From positions 1-40,677 of the forward strand of contig PNMH01000033.1 in assembly GCA_013823505.1 (NCBI GenBank): DNA of 40,677 bases, in the 5' to 3' direction. Of this stretch, positions 23,569 to 31,945 are shown piece after piece. The notes below the pieces were generated by a model. That model was not told the origin of the DNA, ran no database searches, and saw only the letters and a program-made list of their open reading frames with translations. A program made the position numbers and the translations under genes. Source of the stretch: Polaromonas sp. GTDB lineage: Bacteria; Pseudomonadota; Gammaproteobacteria; Burkholderiales; Burkholderiaceae. Numbering within the stretch: the first letter of the stretch is position 1; every line of letters begins with the position of its first letter.

Positions 23569-24174
23569 ATGGCCCTGTTCGACAAACTGTTTGGCGAGCG
23601 CTACGCCGCCGCCCGACTGCGCAAACGCCGGCACCAGCGGGTCGGTGTCTCCACCACCGCTCAACGCGCCGCGGACCTGCTGCGCTCCACCACGGCACTC
23701 ATCCAGCTCAGCCCCGCCGAGGCGCTGACGGTGGTGGCCTACATGGAGTTGCGTCGCTGCCCCGAGGGGGAAACCATCATCCGCCAGGGCCACAGCGGCG
23801 GTGAGGACGGCTTCATGGCGCTGGTGATTGAAGGCGAGATCACGGTCGAAGCCGTCACGGTCAGCCGCACCGAGCCGCTCACGGTCAACGTGCTCGGCCC
23901 GGGCCACCTCATGGGCGAGATGTCGCTCATGGACGGTGAAGCCCGCTCGGCCACCTGCACCGCGAGCACCGAGGTGCGCTGCGCCGTGCTCACACGCACC
24001 GCCCTGCAGACCCTGATGGCCGAAGAACCAGCCACCGCCGCCAAGCTGCTCAGCGCCGTGGCCCAGCGCCTGAGCCAGCGGTTGCGCGAGAACGACACCA
24101 AGCTGCAGCTCTACGGTCAACTCGTGCTGTCGATGCAGCAGGAGATTGACCGCTTGATTCCCGAGCCGCCTTAG
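23569..24174 (+). CDS. Cyclic-nucleotide-binding-domain protein without DNA-binding domain
   Basis: 201 residues from the ATG at 23569. The CAP-type cyclic-nucleotide-binding beta-roll spans about 50-165 (ALTVVAYMELRRCPEGETIIRQGHSGGEDGFMALVIEGEITV, then LGPGHLMGEMSLMDGEARSATCTAST, where GEMSLMDGEARSA is the phosphate-binding cassette). The C-terminal part is a long helix with no helix-turn-helix, so it is not a Crp/Fnr transcription factor; a protein partner or allosteric sensor role is more likely. The N-terminal 45 residues are basic and helical. Its TAG stop overlaps the convergent terC stop (TTAG, 24171-24174). No Shine-Dalgarno is obvious. Confidence 0.85.
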   Translation: MALFDKLFGERYAAARLRKRRHQRVGVSTTAQRAADLLRSTTALIQLSPAEALTVVAYMELRRCPEGETIIRQGHSGGEDGFMALVIEGEITVEAVTVSRTEPLTVNVLGPGHLMGEMSLMDGEARSATCTASTEVRCAVLTRTALQTLMAEEPATAAKLLSAVAQRLSQRLRENDTKLQLYGQLVLSMQQEIDRLIPEPP

Positions 24175-25121
24175 GTGTTCGGTGCAGTCTTGCTGCTCCA
24201 GATCATGGTGATGGCCAGGATGGAGAGCACCACGCCGAGCGAAATGGCGACGGGAATCTTGAACACGTCGATCAACAGCATCTTGGTGCCGATGAAGACC
24301 AGGATCACGGCCAGACCGTAGTTCAGCAGGTGGAAGCGGCTGGCAGCGGCTTGCAGCAGGAAGAACATGGCGCGCAGGCCCAGGATGGCGAACACGTTGC
24401 TGGTCAGCACGATGAACGGGTCCTTGGTGATGGCGAAGATCGCGGGGATGGAATCCACCGCGAAGATCACGTCGGTCAGGCCCACCAGGCAGATCACCAT
24501 GAGCAGCGGCGTGGCGATGCGCTTGCCGTTCTCCACCGTCCAGAACTTCTCACCGTCGAACGACTTGCTCACCGGCAGGATCTTGCGCAGCAGCTTGAGC
24601 GCAGGGTTGTCGTCCAGGCTGGGTTCCTGGCCGGCAGCCCACCACATCTTCAGGCCGGTGAGCACCAGGAAGGCACCGAACAGATAGAGGATCCAGTGGA
24701 ACTGCGCCAGCAACCAGCCGCCCACCAGGATCATCACCGTGCGCAGCACGATGGCGCCCACGATACCGATCATCAGCACTCGCTTCTGGTAGGCCGCAGG
24801 CACGGCAAAGTAGGTGAAGATGAGCAGGAAGACAAAGATGTTGTCGACTGCCAGGCTCTTCTCGATCAGATAGCCGGTGAGAAACTCCAGCGCCTTCTCA
24901 TTGGCGATCTCGGACGAGCCGGTGGTGTCCTTCACGGCCCACCAGAACAGCGCATTGAACATGAAGCTCAAGGCCACCCAGACGAGCGACCAACGCAACG
25001 CCTCCTTCACGCCCACCACATGAGAGCCCTGCTTGCTGAGCACGACGAAATCGATGAAGAGGGCAGCGATGACGATCGCGACAAAGACGACCCACAGCCA
25101 CAACGGGGCAATGCTTTCCAT
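24171..25121 (-). CDS. TerC-family membrane protein, probable manganese exporter
   Basis: 316 residues from the ATG at 25121 (GAGG six bases upstream). About eight to nine membrane helices are visible, with the family's acidic helix motifs: FIDFVVLSKQG (helix 1), EKSLAVDNIFVFLLIF (about 90-105) and LTDVIFAVDSIPAIFAIT (about 203-222). The Asp residues in these helices are the proposed metal ligands. TerC/Alx/MeeF-type proteins export Mn2+ and help metallate secreted enzymes. The assignment is strengthened by a yybP-ykoY manganese riboswitch in the leader. The gene converges with the cyclic-nucleotide-binding gene; their stop codons share bases. Confidence 0.93.
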   Translation of the reverse strand: MESIAPLWLWVVFVAIVIAALFIDFVVLSKQGSHVVGVKEALRWSLVWVALSFMFNALFWWAVKDTTGSSEIANEKALEFLTGYLIEKSLAVDNIFVFLLIFTYFAVPAAYQKRVLMIGIVGAIVLRTVMILVGGWLLAQFHWILYLFGAFLVLTGLKMWWAAGQEPSLDDNPALKLLRKILPVSKSFDGEKFWTVENGKRIATPLLMVICLVGLTDVIFAVDSIPAIFAITKDPFIVLTSNVFAILGLRAMFFLLQAAASRFHLLNYGLAVILVFIGTKMLLIDVFKIPVAISLGVVLSILAITMIWSSKTAPNT

Positions 25122-25124
25122 GAG

Positions 25125-25154
25125 AAACCTCAGGTTTGGTGTTGAAGGAACACC
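25125..25154 (-). promoter_or_regulatory. Expression platform of the manganese riboswitch
   Basis: Two hairpins follow the aptamer: GGTGTT-CCTTC-AACACC (25154-25138), whose first bases overlap the 3' strand of P1, and AAACC-TGA-GGTTT (25137-25125), which contains the GAGG ribosome site of terC. Pairing of the second hides the Shine-Dalgarno. Competition between P1 and these hairpins would let manganese binding open translation. The mechanism is inferred from pairing by eye. Confidence 0.5.
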
Positions 25155-25286
25155 CCAAGGTCTTGCCATGGCCGCACGGTGTGCGGTTGGAGATTTCCGG
25201 CGACCGTCAGGCCGCGTATTGACGAAAATCCCACCGGCCGAAGCCCGGCTGCGCGCCGGGTGGCAGGTCGACTACTCCCCTTGAAG
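25153..25286 (-). ncRNA. yybP-ykoY manganese riboswitch in the terC leader
   Basis: The minus-strand leader has the conserved 5' element GGGGAGTAG (25280-25272) and the conserved 3' element GCAAGACCTT (about 25166-25157). P1 pairs CTTCAAGG (25286-25279) with CCTTGGGG (25160-25153), eight pairs including two G-U. Further stems are a CCCGGC/GCCGGG hairpin, a GATTTTC/GGAAATC stem enclosing the TCGTCAATACG element seen in mntP and alx leaders, and a CCGCAC-ACC-GTGCGG hairpin. This class binds Mn2+ and typically controls TerC-family and MntP exporters, exactly the gene that follows. Confidence 0.85.
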
Positions 25287-25295
25287 GGAAGCGCG

Positions 25296-25325
25296 ATTGT
25301 GGTGGCGAAACACAAGTTCCACCAA
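25296..25325 (-). promoter_or_regulatory. Candidate promoter for the riboswitch-terC transcript
   Basis: On the minus strand, TTGGTG (25325-25320) and CACAAT (25301-25296) are separated by 18 bases. A start about seven bases beyond the -10 would fall near 25289, just before the riboswitch P1 helix begins at 25286. The fit of position supports an otherwise weak -35. Confidence 0.4.
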
Positions 25326-25334
25326 CTGAACAAC

Positions 25335-25353
25335 CCTCAGGTTTTTCCTGAAG
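25335..25353 (-). terminator. Hairpin after metH (weak terminator)
   Basis: CTTCAGG, loop AAAAA, CCTGAGG (25353-25335 on the minus strand) forms a 7-bp stem with one G-U pair 12 bases after the metH stop. There is no strong U-tract after it, so termination is uncertain. It separates metH from the riboswitch-controlled terC transcript. Confidence 0.35.
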
Positions 25354-25365
25354 TTGCTGCGCCGA

Positions 25366-26412
25366 TCACGCGGCTTCCTTGTAGAAGACCTCGCGCCTGA
25401 GGCTGCGCGGGGCCAGCGGCTCCACGCTCTGGTGGATGGCCGCGATGTGCTCCGGTGTGGTGCCGCAGCAACCACCCACGATGTTGACCAGGCCTTCGGC
25501 CGCGAACTCGCGCAGCAGGCGGCTGGTGTCCTCGGGCGTTTCGTCAAAGCCGGTGTCGCTCATGGGGTTGGGCAGGCCGGCGTTGGGGTAGCAGCTGATG
25601 AAGGTGTCGCCCGCGACCTTGGCCAGCTCCTGGATGTAGGGGCGCATCAGCGCGGCACCCAGCGCGCAGTTGAGGCCCACGGCCAGCGGCTGCAGGTGGC
25701 GCACGCTGGCCCAGAAGGCGCTGACCGTCTGGCCGCTCAGGATGCGGCCGGAGGCGTCGGTCACGGTGCCGCTGATGATGACCGGCAGGCGCTCGCCGCT
25801 GTTCTCGAAGAACTCGTCGATGGCGAACAGCGCGGCTTTGGCGTTGAGCGTGTCGAAGATGGTCTCCACCAAGAGCACATCGGCACCGCCTTCGACCAGC
25901 GCCTCGATCTGCTCCAGGTAGGCCGCGCGCAGCTGCTCAAACGTCACATTGCGCGCACCGGCGTCGTTCACGTCGGGGCTGATGCTGGCGGTCTTGGGGG
26001 TGGGGCCGAGCGCGCCGGCCACAAAACGCGGTTTGTCGGGCGTGCTGAATTTGTCGCAGGCCGCGCGAGCGATGCGCGCCGAGGCCAGGTTCATCTCGCG
26101 CGCCAGATGCCCCATCTCGTAGTCGTCCTGCGCGATCGTGGTCGCTCCAAAGGTGTTGGTCTCGATCAGGTCGGCACCGGCGGCGAGATACCCTTCGTGG
26201 ATGTCCTGGATCACGTCGGGGCGGGTGAGGCTGAGCAGCTCGTTGTTGCCCTTCACATCCTTGTGGAAGTCCTTGAAGCGCTCGCCCCGGTACTGCGCCT
26301 CGCCCAGCTTGAACCGCTGGATCATGGTGCCCATCGCGCCGTCGAGGATGGCGATGCGGTGTTTCAGGATCTCGGGCAGCGCCTGGGCGCGGGTGTAGGC
26401 AGGGGAAGTCAT
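25366..26412 (-). CDS. metH: Homocysteine-binding half of split cobalamin-dependent methionine synthase
   Basis: 348 residues from the ATG at 26412. It corresponds to the N-terminal homocysteine S-methyltransferase barrel of MetH only: [13 protein letters not shown] near the start, the [12 protein letters not shown] motif, and the zinc ligands Cys249 (GLNC), Cys315 and Cys316 (GGCCGTTP). Full MetH has about 1,200 residues with folate, cobalamin and activation domains. Those are absent here, in keeping with the split metH of many Burkholderiales, where a second protein carries the rest. The second half is not in this window. It transfers methyl groups to homocysteine in the cytoplasm. No ribosome site precedes the start; a TACAAT hexamer at 26424-26419 suggests a leaderless or nearly leaderless message. 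Confidence 0.9.
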   Translation of the reverse strand: MTSPAYTRAQALPEILKHRIAILDGAMGTMIQRFKLGEAQYRGERFKDFHKDVKGNNELLSLTRPDVIQDIHEGYLAAGADLIETNTFGATTIAQDDYEMGHLAREMNLASARIARAACDKFSTPDKPRFVAGALGPTPKTASISPDVNDAGARNVTFEQLRAAYLEQIEALVEGGADVLLVETIFDTLNAKAALFAIDEFFENSGERLPVIISGTVTDASGRILSGQTVSAFWASVRHLQPLAVGLNCALGAALMRPYIQELAKVAGDTFISCYPNAGLPNPMSDTGFDETPEDTSRLLREFAAEGLVNIVGGCCGTTPEHIAAIHQSVEPLAPRSLRREVFYKEAA

Positions 26413-26418
26413 GCCCGG

Positions 26419-26484
26419 ATTGTAAGAAGTGACCCGACCCGGGGACCGCGCCTGGACGGGCGGCCTCAGGCTTTCCCCGACAAT
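26419..26484. promoter_or_regulatory. Divergent promoters of metH and the rhodanese gene, possibly leaderless
   Basis: The 79-base spacer holds a -10-like TACAAT on the minus strand (26424-26419), six bases before the metH ATG, and a -10-like GACAAT on the plus strand (26479-26484), seven bases before the rhodanese ATG. Both starts lack a Shine-Dalgarno. Transcripts starting about seven bases after each -10 would begin at or beside the AUG. The -35 elements are weak. Confidence 0.4.
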
Positions 26485-26491
26485 AGCCCCC

Positions 26492-26907
26492 ATGAAACAC
26501 CTCACGCCCCAGCAGGCCTGGGCCTGGCTGCAGGCCGAACGCGAGCAGCGCGAAGCCCGCGGCGAAGCACCACCGCTGTTTGTGGACGTGCGCATGGAAA
26601 TCGAGTCGCTCTACGTGGGCCGCCCACCTGGCGTGGAGAACATTCCCTGGTACGAATACCCCGACCTCACGCCCGACCCGGCGCGTTTTGCGCAGGCGGT
26701 GGAGCGCGAGGCGGGCGACAGACAACGCCCGGTGCTGCTGATCTGCCGCAGCGGCAAGCGCACGCTGGACGCCGGCAAGGCGCTGGAAGCCGCCGGCTTC
26801 AGCGAAGTGGCGCACGTGGTCCACGGCTTCGAGGGTGAGCTCAACGAAGACTTCAAACGCTCCAGCCTGAACGGCTGGCGCCACGATGGGTTGCCGTGGG
26901 AGCAGAT

Positions 26908-26911
<4 letters not shown>
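26492..26911 (+). CDS. Rhodanese-like sulfurtransferase
   Basis: 139 residues, a single rhodanese domain. The active-site loop CRSGKRT puts the catalytic Cys at residue 85; the preceding LLI strand and the following [20 protein letters not shown] stretch are the usual rhodanese pattern. Single-domain rhodaneses carry sulfane sulfur on the Cys as a persulfide. The C-terminal [11 protein letters not shown] tail is common in proteobacterial forms. The stop overlaps the probable recQ start by four bases (GTGA), so recQ is likely translated from the same mRNA. It is divergent from metH, a sulfur amino acid gene, but no joint function is shown. Confidence 0.93.
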
Positions 26912-28809
<1,898 letters not shown>

Positions 28810-28861
28810 GCGTCGTGGCGGGCTCCACGCCCGTTGCAGCACCATCGGCTGACATGCCCGA

Positions 28862-28885
28862 CCGCTCATCGCGAGCGGCCGTTTT
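28862..28885 (+). terminator. Hairpin after recQ
   Basis: CCGCTC, loop ATCGC, GAGCGG (28862-28878) forms a 6-bp GC stem followed by CCGTTTTC. It lies 52 bases after the recQ stop and before the next gene. The short T-run makes it a modest intrinsic terminator. Confidence 0.45.
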
Positions 28886-28985
28886 CAGCCCTGTCATCGC
28901 TCAAGAACGCCTCCCACATGACGATGCTTGAGGTGTACCCGGGGACGTCCCCCACCACCCCCGAACATCTCGAACGGAGCACCGC

Positions 28986-29330
28986 ATGTTTTCCTGGCTG
29001 GCCTGGATGGGCAAAAGCAAAAAGGTGCCGTACCACGACACCCAGGTCCTCGAACTGGACTTTCTGGTGGACGAATTCCACGCCGCGATGGCCGACATCC
29101 AGGACCCGACCCGTGTGCGCATCCATGCCGCGCTGCTCTCCTGCCAAAGTCCCAAGGACCTCTGGTTCCTGCGCAGCAAGCTGTTTGGCCTGATCTCCAA
29201 GCACCACTGCGAGAGCGTGGCCAACACCCGCATCGGCCGCCTGGACCAGAAGCTGCGCTTTTTTGTGGACAACCACCCCGACTACTCGTCGGACGAGCTG
29301 CCCAGCAAGCCCATGATGCTGCTGCACTGA
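28986..29330 (+). CDS. Conserved hypothetical protein, 114 residues
   Basis: I do not recognise the family. The protein is mostly helical by composition, with an acidic first half (LELDFLVDEFHAAMADIQDPTRVRIHAAL) and a basic middle (LWFLRSKLFGLISKHHCES), and no signal peptide or membrane segment. Codon use is like its neighbours, and the third-position GC bias supports coding. CGGAGC precedes the ATG by six bases. It sits alone between recQ and a convergent efflux pump, behind its own 176-base upstream spacer, so it probably has its own promoter. The helical pattern with two Cys residues does not suggest an enzyme. Function unknown. Confidence 0.7.
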   Translation: MFSWLAWMGKSKKVPYHDTQVLELDFLVDEFHAAMADIQDPTRVRIHAALLSCQSPKDLWFLRSKLFGLISKHHCESVANTRIGRLDQKLRFFVDNHPDYSSDELPSKPMMLLH

Positions 29331-29356
29331 GCGGCCGCTTCGACCCCTCCCCGACC

Positions 29357-29378
29357 GCGACCGCTTTTCAGCGGTCGC
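29357..29378. terminator. Hairpin at the convergent end of the MFS gene
   Basis: GCGACCGCT, loop TTTC, AGCGGTCGC is a perfect 9-bp stem at 29357-29378. The MFS stop codon (29370-29368) lies in its loop and first stem bases. It sits between two convergent genes and could end transcription in both directions, although neither side has a long T-run. Confidence 0.4.
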
Positions 29379-30849
29379 GCAGTTTCAGCGCCGCCACCAG
29401 CGCCAGCGCACAGATCGCCGCCAGCATCAGGAAGGTTTCGTCAAACGCCGCCATGCGCGCCGGGCTGGCGGGGCCGGTGTCCAGCAGCGCCCCGTGGGCC
29501 GCCACCCGCCACTCGAGCACGATGCCGCACAGGCTCACCCCCGCCGCTCCGCCCAGCATGCGCAGGAAGTTGATCACACTGGAGCCCTGCGGAATGTGGC
29601 TGTGGCCCAGCCCGCGCATGGCGCCGATGTTGAGCGAGGGCAGGATGAAGCCCAGGCCGATGCGCCCGAGGATGGCCCAGACGATGAGCAGCGGAATGAT
29701 CTGCGCCGGGCGAGCCAGGTCGATGGTGACCATGAGCGCGAACGACGCGGACAACAGCACCAGGCCGATGCTCACCAGCCGGTGGGTGGGCTGTTTGTCG
29801 GCCAGCCGGCCCACCACCGCGATGCTCACCGCCAGCACCAGGCCGGCGGGCAGCAGGATGGTGCCCACATACGAGGGTGAGAGCCCCAGCCCCATCTGCA
29901 TGTAGACCGGCAGCAGGTAGGTGGAGCCGAACAGCGCGATGCCGTAAATGAAGGCCACGATGCTGCCCATGGCAAAGCGCCGGTCCTTGAACAGCGAGAG
30001 GTTCATCAGCGGGTCGATGCCCTGGTCGGGGTGGCGCTGGCGCGCCTTCAATGTGCGCCGCTGCAGCACCACAAAGGCCACCAGCAGCAGCGCCGCGCCG
30101 CCCAGCAACACGCTGGCGCTCAGCGCCGTGCCGCCCTGCAGTTCCACCAGACCATTGAGCAGGCACAGCGTGCCCGCTGCGGCCAGCAGCAGGCCGCGCC
30201 AGTCCAGGCCCGCGCCCTGCCGGTTGGCGGCCAGCCCGCCTGGTGAGGTGGTGGGCACATAGCGCCGCGCCAGCCACAGCGAGGCCAGGCAGAACGGCAC
30301 CACCATGAAGAAGATCGAGCGCCAGCCGAAACCGTCGACCAGGAGCCCGCCGATGCTGGGGCCCAGCGCCGGCGCAAGCACCACGCCCATGCCGAAGATG
30401 CCGCTGGCGCGGCCTTGCTCATGGGGCTCGAAGGCACGCAGGATGATGATGGCCGGAATGGGCTGCACCACACCGGCGGCCAGACCCTCGGCCACGCGGG
30501 CGGCCAGCACCAGCGGAAACGAATTGGCAAAGCCCCCAGCCACGCCGCCCACCAGCAGCAGCCACATGCAGCCCGCGTAGGTGCTGCGGTAGCCGTAGCG
30601 CGCCAGCAGCCAGGGCGTGGTGAGCATGGAGACCGTCATGGCGGCCATGAAACCCGAGGTGGCCCACTGGGCGCGTTCCTGGCCGAGCGTGAAGTGCTGG
30701 CTCATGTCGGGGATGGCCACGTTGATGATGGTCGACGACATGATCGACGCCATCGTGCCCACCATCACCGAGAGCAGCAGCAGCCAGCGGTAGCGTTCGC
30801 CGTAACGGGCGCGCAGCGCGGGCAGGGAGTGGTCGACCGTCTCAGCCAT
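29368..30849 (-). CDS. MFS multidrug efflux transporter, DHA2 (EmrB/QacA) family
   Basis: 493 residues from the ATG at 30849, within the usual 14-helix DHA2 length. The N-terminal half shows the family motif IMSSTIINVAIPDMSQHF (motif D1-like) and WATSGFMAAMTVSMLTTPWLLARYGYRSTY (motif A region); the C-motif of antiporters is visible as GMGVVLAPALGPSIGGLLVDGFGWRSIFF. These proteins export drugs with proton exchange through the inner membrane. No membrane-fusion EmrA-type gene is adjacent, so it may act alone or with a distant partner. Its start overlaps the end of a small Cys-rich CWC gene by eight bases. Confidence 0.93.
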   Translation of the reverse strand: MAETVDHSLPALRARYGERYRWLLLLSVMVGTMASIMSSTIINVAIPDMSQHFTLGQERAQWATSGFMAAMTVSMLTTPWLLARYGYRSTYAGCMWLLLVGGVAGGFANSFPLVLAARVAEGLAAGVVQPIPAIIILRAFEPHEQGRASGIFGMGVVLAPALGPSIGGLLVDGFGWRSIFFMVVPFCLASLWLARRYVPTTSPGGLAANRQGAGLDWRGLLLAAAGTLCLLNGLVELQGGTALSASVLLGGAALLLVAFVVLQRRTLKARQRHPDQGIDPLMNLSLFKDRRFAMGSIVAFIYGIALFGSTYLLPVYMQMGLGLSPSYVGTILLPAGLVLAVSIAVVGRLADKQPTHRLVSIGLVLLSASFALMVTIDLARPAQIIPLLIVWAILGRIGLGFILPSLNIGAMRGLGHSHIPQGSSVINFLRMLGGAAGVSLCGIVLEWRVAAHGALLDTGPASPARMAAFDETFLMLAAICALALVAALKLRDR

Positions 30850-31069
30850 GGGCCACCGCCGCGGCGGAGGCGCAGCGCGCGCAGATGCAGGCCTGTCCGG
30901 CGGAAGCGACGGGCACGCGCTGCAGCAGCTCGGGGCTGAAGGTGGCGCCCACACACCAGCACGGGCCCTGTTTCTCGCCAGTCTCGCGTTCGAGCTCCAT
31001 CGCGCAGCGGTTGGGCTCGCTGCACAGCGGGCAGCGTGCGGGGTCGATCTCGGGAGCGTTGGGGATCAT
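30842..31069 (-). CDS. Cysteine-rich CWC-family small protein
   Basis: 75 residues with eight cysteines: Cys13, Cys16, Cys22, Cys37, Cys39, Cys61, Cys63 and Cys66. The arrangement CPLC…C…CWC…CIC..C is that of the Cys-rich CWC family, whose members are thought to bind zinc. No function is established. The end overlaps the MFS start by eight bases, indicating translational coupling with the efflux pump. It is divergent from a cytochrome gene across 133 bases with no clear promoter elements. Confidence 0.85.
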   Translation of the reverse strand: MIPNAPEIDPARCPLCSEPNRCAMELERETGEKQGPCWCVGATFSPELLQRVPVASAGQACICARCASAAAVAHG

Positions 31070-31202
31070 GGGGTGGGGGTACTGACGCGCCGAGGTGGCG
31101 GTGGGTGGAGCCTATGGTAATTTCAAAGCTCCATTCCCAGCCGTGGTGCCTGCCGTGACCACCGCCAGCCCGCGCCCCTTCGATGGGCGCACCCACTGTC
31201 CC

Positions 31203-31943
31203 ATGTCCATCTTTGCGTTTTTCCGCCGCACCGCCACGCTGGCGGCGTTGCTCCTGCCCGCCTGGGCTGCGCAGGCCGCCGGCCCCGCCCCCAACAGCGC
31301 CCCCAACAGCGCGCCCCACACCGTGCCCGACACCATGGCCCAGCGCCTGCTGGCTTGCACCCTGTGCCATGGCGAGCAGGGCCGCGCCACCAACGCGGGC
31401 TATTTCCCGCGCATCGCCGGCAAGCCCGCCGGTTACCTCTACAACCAGCTGGTGCACTTTCGCGCCGGGCGGCGCAACAACGTGGGCATGGCCTCGCTGC
31501 TGGATTCCTTGAGCGACGACTACCTGCGCGAGATCGCGGCGCATTTCGCCAGCCTCGATCTGCCGTACCCCGCGCCGCTGCGCAGCGATGCGCCAGCGGC
31601 CGTGCTGCAGCGCGGTGAGACCCTGGCGCTGCGCGGCGACAAGGCGCGCGACGTGCCCGCCTGCGTGGCCTGCCATGGCCAGGCCCTCACCGGCGTGAGC
31701 CCGGCCATCCCGGGCCTGCTGGGGTTGCCGCGCGATTACTTGATCGGGCAGCTCGGCGCCTGGCAGACCGGCCTGCGCCGCGCGAGTGCGCCCGACTGCA
31801 TGGGCCACGTGGCCCAGCGCCTCAGCGGTGGTGACGTGAGCGCGGTGGCCAGCTGGCTGGCCAGCCAGCCGCTGCCGGCCAACACCCACCCCGCGCCCGC
31901 CACGGCCGAGCCGCTGCCCTTGCGCTGCGGCAGCGGGGGTTGA
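31203..31943 (+). CDS. Diheme cytochrome c (cytochrome c4/c5-like)
   Basis: 246 residues from the ATG at 31203 with a Sec signal peptide (RR basic n-region, hydrophobic core about 11-22, cleavage near AQAA). A short repeat PNSAPNSAP follows in the mature N-terminus. Two heme-binding motifs are seen: CTLCH (52-56) and CVACH (154-158), each with its own cytochrome domain. It is a periplasmic electron carrier. The stop is two bases before the next cytochrome start, so the two are co-translated. No dehydrogenase or oxidase gene is next to the pair; their redox partner lies elsewhere. Confidence 0.9.
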   Translation: MSIFAFFRRTATLAALLLPAWAAQAAGPAPNSAPNSAPHTVPDTMAQRLLACTLCHGEQGRATNAGYFPRIAGKPAGYLYNQLVHFRAGRRNNVGMASLLDSLSDDYLREIAAHFASLDLPYPAPLRSDAPAAVLQRGETLALRGDKARDVPACVACHGQALTGVSPAIPGLLGLPRDYLIGQLGAWQTGLRRASAPDCMGHVAQRLSGGDVSAVASWLASQPLPANTHPAPATAEPLPLRCGSGG

Positions 31944-31945
31944 CC

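Noticed and set aside
24171..25121. Tellurium-resistance function for the TerC-family gene
   Set aside because: No other ter genes are present, and the manganese riboswitch in its leader points to manganese export.
31290..31320. CRISPR-like or tandem repeat at the start of the diheme cytochrome gene
   Set aside because: It is a short in-frame duplication of an Asn-Ser-Ala-Pro unit in the mature N-terminus, with no spacer structure.
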